Counted from the stretch's first letter, positions 12,401 to 44,346 are shown. The stretch: DNA of 64,000 nucleotides from Paralichthys olivaceus (GCF_024713975.1 NC_091100.1:12554001-12618000); one strand, 5' to 3'. The notes: generated by a model not told the origin, from the letters alone. Program-made: numbers and translations.

Positions 12401-13050
12401 CTATGAAAACGACTGCATCTTCGACAAGTTTGAGTGTGTGTGGAACAGCTCAGACAGGTTAGTCTCAGACAGAGAGAGAGAAAAGGGGAAAAGATTGACA
12501 AAGTAAAGTATATTTAAAGCAAAAAAAGGGGGGATGTGTTTCTGTGTACAGTGATTATCTAAATGCTCTGCCTCCACAAGTTGAAGGCATTTAAATCAAT
12601 AGCACGGACAAGCTTAGCAGACATCAAATCAATCCTTCTGTTTTATTGGGCTCTTTGTTGACTTCTCGTTATCTCTTCTCTCCTCTCCCTCTCCCTCTTC
12701 CTCTCCCTCTCCCTCTTCCTCTTCCTCTTCCTCTTCCTCTTCTCTCTCTTCTCCTCAGCGTGATCATGACAGGGGCGTACAACAGCTTCTTCCGGATGTT
12801 CGACCGGGAAACGGGCCGAGGCGTAACCCTGGAGGCGTGGCGGGAAAGCAGCAAGCCTCGGGCCGTTCTGCGGACGCGGCGCGTTTACACCGGTGGTAAG
12901 CGGCGGCGTGGTGATGTGGGCGTCGATAGTCTGGACTTCACAAAGAAAATCCTGCACATGGCTTGGCACCCCTCCGAGAACATCATCGCCATAGCAGCCA
13001 CCAACAACCTGTATATCTTCCAGGATCGCGTCAACCCGGAGACGCAGTGA
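7713..13050 (+). CDS. ppp2r2c: PP2A 55 kDa regulatory subunit B gamma
   Basis: Nine coding exons: 7713-7776, 8101-8198, 8292-8475, 9281-9393, 9611-9788, 11408-11572, 11712-11881, 12366-12457 and 12759-13050. They join in phase to 451 residues (human about 447). The protein is a seven-bladed WD40 propeller that binds the PP2A A/C core and selects substrates, mainly in neural tissue. Family blocks are intact, including [36 protein letters not shown] and [24 protein letters not shown] and [14 protein letters not shown] favour the gamma over the beta paralogue, as does the position beside wfs1. The start [17 protein letters not shown] matches the known gamma N-terminus but lacks the two residues after FLRD (HS in human). 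An acidic insertion lies before [10 protein letters not shown]. The gene is tail-to-tail with wfs1. Confidence 0.96.
8476..9280 (+). other. ppp2r2c intron 3
   Basis: A non-coding intron with GT donor at 8476 and CACAG acceptor at 9280. The segment around 8795-8945 ('accactcaaagtgatttacagg...') resembles the body of a teleost interspersed repeat, but no boundaries were defined. Confidence 0.5.
9410..9449. repeat. (CA)n microsatellite
   Basis: About 40 bp of CA repeat immediately downstream of the exon-4 donor of ppp2r2c (9394). Confidence 0.95.
9789..11407 (+). other. ppp2r2c intron 5
   Basis: A 1.6 kb intron splitting the codon before [12 protein letters not shown]. It is mostly AT-rich. 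The part from about 10990 to 11320, with 'ggggcc' segments at both ends, looks like an old interspersed repeat. No exon or RNA gene was seen. Confidence 0.5.
12672..12758 (+). repeat. Extended CTCTTC/CCTCTC pyrimidine tract at a splice acceptor
   Basis: About 80 bp made of CCTCTC and CTTCCT units run without a purine block directly into the CTCAG acceptor of the last ppp2r2c coding exon (12759). It doubles as microsatellite and polypyrimidine tract. Arg/Glu-rich or Pro/Leu-rich frames across it are artefacts. Confidence 0.9.
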
Positions 13051-14903
13051 CGGGAGATGGGAGCGTGGACAGAATCATTAACAGTGACTCAAAGATATTT
13101 GGAGGGCGTAGAGAAGGTGTGGGGGGTGGACAGCCATAACGAAAAGATTAAGTCTAAGCCAAGCTGTTTCACAACACACTGAGATGCCACATCTGTTTGT
13201 GCTGATAAAAGATGAGTTATAAAATGACAAGAGTCTCGATTTATGGGATCTACAATGATGGTGTATAATAAGTTTTTTTTCCAACACTGAGATGGACTAA
13301 TGTCTCCAGGACGTGTTTTTGGTCCCACTCCACTCCCACTTTTTGAAGATGTTTCTGTAGCTGCTCCACTGTAGGGGCAGGAGAAGAGGTGCAGGGACAC
13401 CTCTCCATCTGCTGTTGACCACACAGTGTTGCACACCTCACTGATGTGCCCTGGTACTGTTTGACACACAACTGAAGATATGTGCTGGGTAGCAGCAAAC
13501 ACCAAACAATGCTGCGTAACCTGAAGGTCTCGCAATGATTTGACTTTGCTAGATTTGTGCGTCTGCTGAAAGATTAGCAGTGTAGCGTTATTGTACAGCT
13601 CTTCACAACCACATCCGGCACCATTTTTTTTTTCTATCGAATGACAGCAGCAGCCGAACTCTCCTTCAGAGCAGTGCTCTTGGAGATTGCACGCTTATCC
13701 AACCCCTTAATATTTGCCCTATTCACTTTGCAATAATAGCACTAACAAACACACAGTGCAGAAGTATTCCTGCTTTAAAACATCTTCTTCTACAGGTAAC
13801 ACAAATGTACACACTCTTTTTACTGTTCGCTGTAAATATTCTGTTCCTTTTTTTAAAAGGCAGCACCAACTTTGGTTCCAGTGAGCTAAAAAGGTAAAAG
13901 GATGCACTTTGTCCAGAAAACTGCAAACAATCCTGAGATCTAATTTATAGAAAAGTCGTGGAATCTCTCGACTCAGACGTCAAGACTTAATGTTGGAGTT
14001 TATAGCTTGTAGCAGTACATGAATACGCAGGTATTGCTGGTTAGAGAGGGAAGGATTAGTGCACAAATCAACACTTACTGTTTTATTGTGTATATTAAGC
14101 CTGCAATGGGTTTTGATTGCTGTATCAAGGTCTCTAAATGATTTCAAATGAGAGAGACAACGTGTCACATATGCTCAAATTGAGGCTGATTGGTGATAAA
14201 ACTAAAATAGATTCATGTTAAATTATGATAATTCAAAATGAGCATATTCCTCATTTTATAATGCATAAGCACATTTCGGCGAGGGCTCTCACAATCAAGA
14301 CAGAGTTGGAATCTAAGCACACGAATGAGGCCGCTGATTCAGCCAATCAAAGTCATGATGAGTTTGTGTCAAGGTCAGAGGTTATCATCAGTACAATTAT
14401 GTTCATCGCTGAGATGTCTTCACCTTTAAAACAAAATAGGCTATCATGTGAATTTATCATTATCACAGGTTCATGTTGTCATCATGCCTCCCACACAAGG
14501 CACGGAGATGTACAGTGGTGAGATGACGTCTGTGTTGAATAATGGGCGCTGGTCAAGGTTTGAGTGATTACAATGAAGTGCGTTGTTTTCAAGTGGCCTT
14601 GATGGGATTATTGTAAATGGTCTGGATGTGTCCTATAGGAGGTAAAAAGAGTAAAAGAATCAGTGCGGAGGTAGAAAGTCTTGTTAACCTGACGATGACT
14701 CTGTCTGATGGATAAACAACAGTTTACTGTGTTAACTTTAAACTCAAGAAAAGAAGAAAAGATTCTAATCATGTCTGCTTCACATGTCTGTTTTCTTCTC
14801 CCAAATTTTTTTGATTTCAAAACTACTGTTCAAAGTCAACTATTTTTCAACCTGGGCCCTAAACTTCTTGAAACAGCTCAGTAAATGGCTACAATGTAAT
14901 GTT

Positions 14904-15377
14904 ATGGGGCAACTGCGACATTTCCTAAAATTTCCAGTAGAAGTGCTTATTTTCACCAATTAAGGGCTCAAATTGTTATTCTGGATATTTGCTTAGAGTC
15001 TGGCAACATTACAAGTGTCACTCAATGAGAAATCTCACTCTCAAGTCTCCTGAGTGATGGAGGAGAGAGTGAGACTTGGAGCTGGAGAGAGGAGTTATCC
15101 TATTCATCCTTACGATGTGACCTATGATGATGGATCATTTAGCCACCCATACTTGTTTGAGCCGAAGTAAACAGACGAGGAGTTAACAAGGAGAGAGGCA
15201 ACATTCAGTGGATGGTCAACTAGCTGCTATGTAGTTGGGAGAGAGATTTTTCAATGCTGTAATGTTTCCAGACACTTAGTAAAGACCCAGGATACCATTT
15301 CTAGCCCTTTATTGACAAAAATCTTGAAAAAAAAGGAATTTTAGTGGTTATTTCATGGACTGTCAAAGTTGCCCCAT
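14904..15377. mobile_element. Short DNA element with 17-nt inverted termini
   Basis: The left terminus ATGGGGCAACTGCGACA (14904-14920) and the right terminus TGTCAAAGTTGCCCCAT (15361-15377) are inverted repeats matching at 15 of 17 positions. The 474-bp interior has no coding capacity, as expected of a MITE. Target-site duplications were not clear. It sits between the convergent genes ppp2r2c and wfs1. Confidence 0.7.
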
Positions 15378-17071
15378 TAGATTATAATATCACCGCTGCT
15401 GCCATGTTGCAGCTGCCAGAGGAGACGATCTACTGGACTGTTTCCAGAGGTTTTTGTATGTACCGCTCATTTACACACCCAAATTAATAACCATAAGTTA
15501 AAAAATTCCAGAGTCCCTCTTTAAGTTACAGCCTGTGGGTTAGGGATGTTTTCTTGCAGACAACCATAACGTTTTGGTTTTCACTGTTCATTAGTGTTGT
15601 TGAATGCAGACACAGTGTTTTACCGATTGGTTGAACAAAAGGTTCAACACACCAATTCCATGATGATGACAACCCACAAAACGATTTACATAATATAACC
15701 TCATATAAGTTCCAGGATTCAATCCTCCAGTGGTGAGATGTAGCTTAGAGCAAGTCAGTTATAATGGCATCATAACCACCACCTCAGACAACCAGTGAGA
15801 GGATCTGTGTGTTCAGGAGCACATCAGCAGCAGCAGCATGTTGCCATTACTCAATGCTACTAGCCTGTATATCTATCATACTTTAAAAAAAGACAAATCT
15901 AACAATACAAAAGCAAATGAGATGAATGGAAAGAATGTGCATTAATAAAATAACTGAAAATCAGACAAAAAAAAGGCGTGGGGTCGTTTCATGTCTGTGT
16001 CTGAATTGAATGAGACGCAATTTGCTCTCAGCGCTAAAATGCTGTCAGGCTACGAATCTGAGTAAAACCACTCACAAGGGATTTTGTTTCAAAGTCAAGC
16101 ACTTTAATAGTCATTGCACACCCCCACACACTCCATCACTAGATAAACAGACACTCAAATGACAGTATACAGGCTCAACCTCAGTAATTGTTGTTCACAT
16201 ATATGGGTTTCCATGCACTGATAAAAACAGCCCCATTCACACAATGCATTTTTCATAATCTGATTTTAGTAACATCTTCTTACACGGTTTATTTTGCCTA
16301 AGTAGGAGAATTGAATTTCCACTGGAAAGTGACAGAAACCAGAGTTAAAAACTGTGAAATATGTTTTCACTAACGTTTCATGACATCAGAGCAATCTAAA
16401 GCCCTCCAGTGCTATGAAAACAAAAGGCCAACTGGCTCCTGAGATTGACAAATAAATTCCATAAAATGTCAATTTTGTTGTTGGCATATCTGCTGGAAGA
16501 CATCACATTAAGAAGTTTTCTGCTCCCACTTAGCAAAAATAAAGCTTCACATCTTTTATGAGTGTGTAACAAACATGAAACTGAGACTAAAGCTGCAGAA
16601 GTTTGACCATAAACAGTCATCACTGAAAACATAAAAAACTGGATCAATGTTTTGACTAATGATATTAAGTGCACTGTGGTTTAGGGCAAAGGAAAATCTG
16701 ATCAATAATTAAACAAAAGATTAAGAGCAGAACGTGTTAAGACCACAAAGGATGTAAAACAAAGCTACACATGGTTTGCACACAACCAATATTATGCAAC
16801 ACCTTTAAATAAATCAGTAAACATAAAACTGTGCTAATGTATGGACATACATGTAAATACATACTGTACATGCACACTTATTCACAATACATGTAAGAAA
16901 ATACTAAATACAAACACAGCAGGAACATTGCTCTATAAAACATACTTTTCTTTTAAGTGTTAAAAATAAAAAATGAACTTTGAAAGTTTGCCTCTAACTG
17001 AATGTTGGCATCAGACCATTCGGAAATAATAAAATATTTCTAAACTTACACTTGCACTCACAGGAAGTAGT

Positions 17072-17169
17072 GGGGCTGGGCAATTTTCATTCATATTTGT
17101 TATTATTAATATATACTGATATCAAAATTGACTGTTATTGATCAAATTTGACCAAATTGCCCAGCCCTA
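17072..17169. mobile_element. Tiny MITE with perfect inverted termini
   Basis: GGGCTGGGCAATTT at the left (17073-17086) and AAATTGCCCAGCCC at the right (17154-17167) are exact reverse complements, enclosing an AT-rich core of about 70 bp. It lies in the presumed wfs1 3' UTR, about 165-260 bp past the stop codon. Confidence 0.75.
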
Positions 17170-17331
17170 GAAAATACTATCAGAAATATCAAAATACTAT
17201 TTCATCTTCTTGAAATGATGGTATATCTTGGTTAGATCAGTTTGTAAACAATCCTACAGTAAATTGCATCAGTGACATGATTGTCAGAAAATTACTCTGT
17301 GAAGAGCAAATGATTTCTGATGTCTCTCTCC

Positions 17332-25564
<8,233 letters not shown>

Positions 25565-26039
25565 CTTACCTGTGAGAGAAAAAACAAATGTTAATATATA
25601 ATGACAACCATGCGACTCTCACACCAAACAGCACAGACATCCTTGTGAATGTCGTGCACCTCCTGATCTCTCTCTCACGCTTCTCCATAAACTTCCACTG
25701 CAGAGAACACTAACCCCTGACCTCCAATAACTACATTGTTCTTATCAAACACGGCATTGATGAAAAGATTATGTCGTATTCTCCGAACTTCCTCCTCCAT
25801 CCTCTTCACGACTCCTTCTGCCCACTTACCCTCTATGTGGTCTAGAACTTCCAGCTGTGACTTGCTTAGTCTTGTATATTCTATGTGACCGTGCTCTGTA
25901 TGAAGTCTTGTTTTACTATTGTTGATTCGATACTTTTTAATATATCCTTCATAGTTTTGTCCTGACATTTTGCAGTTTTTGAATCATTATATTTTATAAG
26001 GTTTCCTTCATTGTCTCGAAAGGCGCCCACAAACAAAAT

Positions 26040-26225
26040 GCATTATTGTTATTATTATAAAGTTTATTGTTGTTGTTTTTATTATTGTTATAATTATCAT
26101 AATATATTTTTTGTTATTATTATTATTATTATTATATATTTATGGTTGTTGTTTGCATTATTGTTATAATTATTATTATAGATTTATTGTTGTTATTGTT
26201 ATTAACATTATTATTAACGTTGTTG
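26040..26225. repeat. AT-rich (TTA/TTG)n region
   Basis: About 185 bp of ATT, GTT and TTA triplets upstream of the first coding exon of wfs1, in its 5' UTR intron. Leu/Ile-rich frames here are artefacts. Confidence 0.9.
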
Positions 26226-26689
26226 TTAGTTTACACATTCCAGAAACACACAGCTGGGCAGTGGAAGAACCTTTCCACTGGATATTTTACACCTAATATA
26301 AAGCCCAACACTTTCCATTTAAAAAGAGAAAAAACTAACAAACAAACAAACAATCAAACACTTTGCTACTCAGGTTTAATCAACTGTGTGAGAAGAGATA
26401 CCATAGAGGCCTTTTGAAAGGAATATCTGCAGCAATGTCTCACAATCAAACTAGACAAAGTGGCACATGAAGGCAGGAACATACATAATAACAATGATAA
26501 TATTTAAAATTCATGACGATGAAATTAAAATATGGATGGTACATTTGAATCACTTTTGATAACAGGCCTATACTGCGATTATTCAGCATTGCCCCAGTTT
26601 ACGCAAACTTCGTGCCAAGTACATTCTCAACACTGAACCTGCGCATAAATAAGTAATAAGTAAAACAGCACAGGCGTAAAATATCTTAC

Positions 26690-26880
26690 CTGTTGACTGG
26701 ATGAGCAGATTTCTTCAGCACATGAAGGGAAATGTTCTCCTGAGTTTAAATGTGCTGTTAGCGGTCCATGCTGCAGGTTCAGTCCGCTCCCCTGCACCAG
26801 TGAAACCAGAGACACGCACATGCTGCTCCCAAGTCTCTGGTCTATAAACAACATCAAAACTCTAGCACCCACCCTCTTTC
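26690..26880 (-). other. wfs1: Candidate wfs1 5' UTR exon
   Basis: Reading the minus strand, sequence ending CAACAG is followed by the strong donor GTAAGATAT at 26689. This can splice to the acceptor at 25570. The 5' boundary (about 26880) is a guess based on where promoter-like sequence begins. No conserved peptide is encoded. Confidence 0.5.
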
Positions 26881-26935
26881 AAATAGACTCGCCTCTAATA
26901 GGCGGGAGTAAACGCCCATCAAATAGCCAAAGTCT

Positions 26936-26970
26936 CTGATTGGTTCGTTGTCCTCCTTGTTACGTGATCC
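26936..26970 (-). promoter_or_regulatory. wfs1: Candidate wfs1 promoter: CCAAT box and ACGTG core
   Basis: On the minus strand CCAAT occurs at 26943-26939, some 55-60 bp upstream of the assumed start of the wfs1 5' exon. An ACGTG core lies at 26962-26966 (plus strand). ACGTG is the core bound by XBP1/ATF6-type factors, and WFS1 is known as an ER-stress gene. A canonical ERSE (CCAAT-N9-CCACG) is not present, so the functional reading is inference. Confidence 0.3.
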
Positions 26971-29039
26971 TGTGAGGGCCAAAGGATTTTAACAATGTCT
27001 GTCACCTCTTCAAGCGTTTGCTTAATCCTGTCACTCATAATCTCGCTCAATGTGTGGGAAAATCACAACTGAACAATCATAGAATAATGAAGAATAATAA
27101 CAGATTCCACCACTCTTAAAAAACGTCAATTTATAGATAATGGGTCATATTTAGAGAGGCTGCATGTGCAATTAATTCATCAGAATGATGACATCATCCG
27201 GATTAGAATGTACTGTACAGATCTTTAATTAAGTTTTTCTTTTACCCATGGCCTCTATCTGAAACAAATGCTGGAAAAGACAACGCTGTAATAACTAATA
27301 CTTTATAATTCATCAACTGCTTAAGGATCGCATGATTTAATGAATCAATAATGCAGGTGAGATGTTGCTCATTGTCAGGAATCATCACCTCACTGTGAAC
27401 TTCATGGATTCACTATTATATACATTAAAATTCTATGCACAACAGCATGGAGCTCTTTGATCGTCAGGATATTAACTCCCAGTTAGGTCACAGTCTGTGA
27501 CAACATGAAGGTGGTTTTGTTGTGCAGCACCAGTTTGATAAAACAAAGCTTCATATTTTATACAGTTTATCCTGTTTTTTAAATGTATTTCAGCAGATTT
27601 AATGCTGTAAATGGACGCAAAGCAGCTGGACTGTGTTTTTATATTATTTGATTATCTATAAGGCAGGAACCATTGACATATCCTTAATTACTACATAAGC
27701 TATATTAAACATGATTTTTACCCATATCGTAAAGTATATACCTATGCTGTACATGGACAGATATATATATGGATACTCTACATGGACCCATATACATTGT
27801 GATGTATATGTCTTGGGTTTTTGTTTTTTCCCTCTGGGAGCTGTCCACCTGCATGAGTGCTGAGCAGACAACTCCAAGCTTCTCACTCTGTCCCTCTCAC
27901 TTTCTATTCCCAGCATCCCCTAAGGGTCATGACAACAACTGTGTTACTGCCTGGAACAAGATTTCAATTGGCACTGTTGGCGCACACCAGAAGTCGTCCC
28001 ATGAGCGCACAGGTCACTGGTTTCGGGGTCAGTTGAGATAAAAGCACCTGCTGCATGCCAAAGGCTCACAGTGTACCTGAACCACATGGTGCACACATTC
28101 TCTGCCAGTGCTGTTCAATAGAGCTTGTTACACAGAAGACATTTTTAACACGTCACAGTAGGTAAAGTGCAGGTGTAAATAAAAAGAAGGATGTCTACAT
28201 GATTTCAAAACTGCTTCAGTGTCAGTGTGCAGGTGCCTGCTGGCTCCCTGCCTCATGGTAATATCTTGAACTGAACAGAAGCAATGTTGATAGAGATATT
28301 TATTGTCATGGGACAAATGAAAAAAAGGCAGGACAGAAAGAAAAGTTAGAACCTTTGACTTGACAATTAAAAGAAAGAGAAAATATTGATCTATTGATTT
28401 CTTCTGTCTGGGGGGAACTACCTGACTGTGTTTAACATTCAGTGATAGTTTGTGAAGAGACAACAAGTGTAGATGAACAATAGTCAATAAGTTGTGAGTG
28501 TATGTGTTATGCAGACAGTAACGGTGTATGTCTACTGTGATGAGGGCCTATAGACTGGCCCCCTGGGTGACAGCAGCCATCAATCTCTCTGTCCCTGCAG
28601 ATGTGGGTTAAAAGATGACACAGGCTGCTAATCCACTGATCTGCTCATGCACAGCCCCCACATTTAAAGAAGGGAAGAGGGGTGGTATAGAGACACTAAG
28701 AGGGGGTAGAGAGACAAAGACAAAGAGGGGGGTAGAAGGCTATGCATTTATTTTATTTGTGTGTGGACTATATGGTCAATAAATGTGCTGTTGCAGAGGT
28801 AAAGCTTTAGACATACCAGCACTCAAAACTGGAGCACTGCATCATTTCACTGGGTTTCGTGTGTGTGCGTGTGTTAAGAGGCGGGGTTCTTAGGTAGCCC
28901 GGAGAAAGCTTCATGCTTTTCACAGTTGACAGCATCGAATGAACGCCCGGGAGGAGGGACCCTGACCCGGTTACAGACAAAAAACCAACCAGGCTGCTGT
29001 CTCCGTTACAGATTTGGGGGGCGGGGGTGAAGACACAAT
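26971..29039. other. Intergenic region between divergent wfs1 and crmp1
   Basis: About 2 kb between the 5' ends of two head-to-head genes. It is AT-rich to about 28500. A G-rich, GGGG-containing part follows (28660-28740), and a CG-richer stretch sits just before the crmp1 long-form ATG. No gene, tRNA or clear transposon was recognised. Confidence 0.55.
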
Positions 29040-40117
<11,078 letters not shown>

Positions 40118-40408
40118 ACGTGTGACTGTGCACAAAGTGTGTTGTGGAGGTTACCCCTCTTGAGTGTGTGCGAGTGTGCGTGTATGTCCGAGAGTGTGAG
40201 CACACGAGCATGAATGAACACCATTGTGTTTTTTTTTTTTTTTACTACGATGGTGACACACTCGGTTTAGACTATTATGATTTTATCAATTTGCCTTCAG
40301 TCGCTGAGAAGAAATGCATTTGCACTACAAATCAAATAAGAGTGTGATTTTGAATCAGCCAAGTCAATCAGATATACGAGTAAATCACGATCGGGGCGCA
40401 CACACACA

Positions 40409-40445
<37 letters not shown>

Positions 40446-41325
40446 CTGGTGTTAAAACACCCTCCAAGCACCTAAACGTGACCCCAGTATTACATCATAA
40501 CGTTCTTGTCTCGTCTCCCCCGTGAGCATGACTTCCCACGTACTCTTCCTCACTTCCCATGTCTTGCTGTGTGGGTCTGCTCAGACATGGTGCTCCTCTT
40601 CTCCACCCACATGGTGGACGGCTGAAGAAACAACTGTTTTGTCCTGCATCTGATTTTCTTTTTCACATCATGGCAATATTTGTTTCAATGTGACTCAAGT
40701 GGACCAGTTATAGGCTACAGTACGTATTGCATGGACGCGTCTTTAGAGTTTGCACTACTTGTACTAAATTGTACTCAAGGCACATTTGTAACTAACAGCA
40801 CAAACGTACAGTATTCTCACATTGTTAAACGTATGCTTATTGAACATAAGTACATTAACTTAACTGTGGGTATAGATCCAGCTTTTACCAGGTACTGTGA
40901 ACTTCAATAAAAGCAATGCAACTTCCCCTTCATCAGATAATATATGCAATATGTTACTGTCCAGTGTTATAAGTAGAGGAGCCATTGAAACAAACCCCAA
41001 AACAGTTGCGTACTGCTGAATGAATTTTACTGATGGCTGTTCCTACGCACTTAGCGTTTCACAATAAAAACTGTTATGTGTGTGCTAGTTTCCTATAATT
41101 CACTCCTGCCACAAATGGATTTTGTTGTAATAACATGTTGAACTCACTGCTGTAAAAAGGGCTCCACCTCCTGCATCACCACAAAACCACACCGAGAACC
41201 TTTTCAAGCCGTTTTTAATTGATTGATTTATTGTATTGATTCTGGATGTTTTTAGTGTTTCTATGCTGCTCTGTTTTTGTTGCTGTTGTCTGGTGTCTCC
41301 AATGGAACCACTAATGATCAATAAA
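40118..41325 (+). other. crmp1: crmp1 3' UTR and polyadenylation candidates
   Basis: After the TGA at 40115-40117, AATAAA signals lie at 40906-40911, 41063-41068 and 41320-41325. A (CA)n run lies at 40399-40442. Which signal is used cannot be judged from the sequence. Confidence 0.55.
40399..40442. repeat. (CA)n microsatellite
   Basis: A CA run with one CT interruption in the presumed crmp1 3' UTR. Confidence 0.9.
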
Positions 41326-41699
41326 GACTTGACTGTTCAACAAATTAGTGGTTATCATTTTGTAGAAGCAAAAGAATCAAGGACAGCAGAGGCACAAATT
41401 GTTATTTCTGTCCTCCATTAGAAAATGTAACTGTTTGAGGCTGAAATTCTGCTGGAGAACCAGGTTGAAATCTACTAGAAAATATTGAATTTAGTGACAC
41501 ATTTTATGTTCACATACTTTCCAGATGTAGAAGATCAAACTGTAAGAATCAGGTTCTGTAAGATGAATATATTTTTCAGTATTTTATGAAATTTCCCTTG
41601 TTTTTGCTTCTTTTTATGATGTAGACATTTTCCTTCTTTACTTTACAAGTATGAATGTCTGACAGAGCTACTGGCCCCAACACTGGTATAGAATTGTTA

Positions 41700-41885
41700 T
41701 GTGTAAAACTAGAATGGCCCTTAGTAGAGCAAATCCCTCCACCAAGGCCCAACAGTAGATGTGTTTGTTTGGATCTGCACCATTATGCACACACTCATAA
41801 ATATCAGTCCCAAAACATGCCAGATTATTTTCATCAAGATCAATGAATTATTACTATCTCACAATGTTAAAGAATGTGAAAGCAG
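41700..41885 (+). mobile_element. Interspersed element, family B, truncated copy
   Basis: It starts 'aaactagaatggcccttag', then 'cctccaccaaggccc'. The same order ('aactagaatgacactta', then 'cctctgccagggccc') is seen at 59467-59510. The body shares 'cacacactcataaatatca' with the copy at 24461. The distal inverted end is missing. Confidence 0.55.
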
Positions 41886-42461
41886 AGAAAACTGAAGCAA
41901 AGGGACAAACAGACCAGCCAAAGTAAAACAGGCAAACTGGGTTTTATTACAGCGAAAGACATGAGGAAATGAGTGTAGGTGTTGGTCATGCAACTGTATC
42001 TGTTTTTACTGACCTCTAGTGGTTCATCTTCTCAGCTGCACTAGCCCTTATACCATCGCTGTTGTGTACACTGTGCAAGCCCACCTGTCAGTGCTGCTTT
42101 GTTGGGTTAGTGGAGAACAGGCCTGAACGTTTCAACCACAGAGGGCAGCAAAACACTGCTTTTCAGTCTGGTGTTGAATTTCTTGACAAACTACCTGTCA
42201 AACTGCAATGAGGACTTTCCTGCTCCATCAAGGCTGAAGACTCATGTCCCCCTGATTCAGATCGATGCAAATGTAACTTCTGATGACAAAATGACAGGTT
42301 CGCAGGCGGATGGAAAATAAACTGGTCAAATCAAACTGGCTGGAAAACAAAAAGACAACAGGACACTTCATACAAAGACAGATAATCTGATAAAGACAGG
42401 GGGACAAAGGCTGGAGTAATTAGATGGTGACTGCAGGTGTGTTGTGGAAGTGAGAACAGGA

Positions 42462-42520
42462 GTGTGTGTGTGTATGTGTGTGTGTGTGTTTGTGTATGTG
42501 TGTGTGTGTGTGTGTGTGTG
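42462..42520. repeat. (GT)n microsatellite
   Basis: GT repeat with TATG and TTTG interruptions. Confidence 0.9.
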
Positions 42521-44305
42521 GCTTCAATGAAGATTGAACACACCATGTCGACAACCTGATCTGATTCCCATAAGAACAAACATTACACACATGAAACACT
42601 GTATACTGCACACACACGGTGTTGTTTTCAAAAGTCTCTCCCCCCCCCCCCCCATAGTAACAGGTTGTTACCAGGAAACCTGTAAAGTGCCTGGATTTTC
42701 AAAATAAGCCCCCCCCATCACCATGATGTCATTATGAAAATGATCTTGTATACTGTAGCAATGTTTTAACTTTTACAACCAATACATTAAAGACATCTAA
42801 TCTACTGATCTAGAGTTTATTTAGACTAATCATTCATCATCAAAGATATAAATGTTGCAATGACAGCATTATGAAATACCATTTTACAGTATAAAATAGT
42901 GAACATTCCCCGACAGGAGTTTGCAGGGTATTTAACACCAATTCACTGTTTGTCTTTATATGTAGTGTAATTGACAGCTTGTTATCATCTTTCACAAGCT
43001 TTCACTTCCAAAGTGTCAATTAAAATTATTTATACAACATCTGTAGTATATCTACACCCATGAGTTTGTGTTAATTTAGTCCTCAACAATAAAAACCTAA
43101 TTTCCTTCACTTCATTTTCATAAAACATCTGGAGGACATTGATGTCATTTGCTCTTAAGGGTTTTCTGACAGTAAAACTCATCAGTGAATGAGTTTATTC
43201 ACAATGGTTCAATTAAACTAAATAAATAAATTAAGTTATTTGACTCATACAGTTGCATACATTTCATATCAGAAACAACTCTTTAACATATTGAACATGG
43301 ATGATGCTTTTATTTCAAGCAGGCTTCACGACTGCAACACTGCGAATGTCCACTCGATCCGCAACTCTACAGCCCAGGTGTTGACCAGGACCAGAGATCA
43401 CATTTCTCCTCTAAATTCGTTGGTTGCTTGTCAGTTTGTAATTCAACAGGACAGCAACCAACATACAAACACCCCAGAAGACTAGCACATGCTACTGTAT
43501 CAAACTGGGCACATGATATTTCTGATCTATAAGATTGTTACAGTTACAATTTTAAGGTTTTCAGGAGCCAAATGCAAACAAAACTCAGATGATAGGGAGA
43601 CAATTAGGACTAGAACAGACAAAAAATAAGTCCAAACAGGCACCGGTACAAAGGAGAAAGCACAGGAATAAAACTGGAGTAGCAAACAGGACCAGTGAGA
43701 CAAACAGAGACACAGGGTCAAACCAGGGAGATCAACACACAAACCAAAGGCGGACTGGGAGCACGCAGAGTAAATACACAGAGGGTGCAGCAGGGATAAT
43801 TGGACACTGGTGAAATTACAGCAAGGTCTCACAATCACAGAGGTGGTAAACAAGACAAAGACAGAAAGTAAAACAAGCTGACACACAATTAAGGTAATAC
43901 ATTTTAAAACAAAAGAGGAAACAATAAGCTAAAATAGTCCCTTTAAACTACAGTGTAGGGACAAATCACAACAAAAATAAATTGTTGAGCGTTTTGTTTT
44001 TGCAGCAGATGGTACACACACACACATTTTGACATTTGGGATCCTCTCTTCTCCTAGAGTTCTACTGGCCCCACATATTTTTATTTATAAAAACATTTTC
44101 TGGCTTTTGCTGCAGATGAACTGAATCCAGACAACATCACCTTCACAGAGACTAGCAGAGACCTGCATGTTGCCACTGCCATCTGCTCAGGGAGCGAACC
44201 AAAGGGATGTAATATTGAGCTTGTGAGAGTGGAATTATGCAAAGTTTTTGTTTCTCTTTCTTCCCTGCAGCAGATCGGAAAATCACGTGAATTGAAAACA
44301 GTTGC

Positions 44306-44308
<3 letters not shown>

Positions 44309-44346
<38 letters not shown>
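44309..44346. repeat. (GT)n microsatellite
   Basis: A pure GT run of about 38 bp. Confidence 0.95.

Larger units (their letters stand above)
13051..17331. other. Convergent 3' region between ppp2r2c and wfs1
   Basis: This region holds the 3' UTRs of plus-strand ppp2r2c and minus-strand wfs1. AATAAA candidates are at 15944-15949 (plus) and at 16288-16293 and 15308-15313 (minus), so the two UTRs could approach or overlap. Two inverted-terminus elements lie inside (14904-15377 and 17072-17167). No coding gene was recognised. Confidence 0.55.

Noticed and set aside
7713..13050. Identity as PPP2R2B, suggested by the upstream CAG repeat
   Set aside because: [25 protein letters not shown] and the MGEDT start match the gamma paralogue, as does linkage to wfs1.
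43527..43886. 119-codon minus-strand frame with hydrophobic segments
   Set aside because: It lies in A-rich repeat-like sequence; no family resemblance, no splice partners and no conserved residues are visible.
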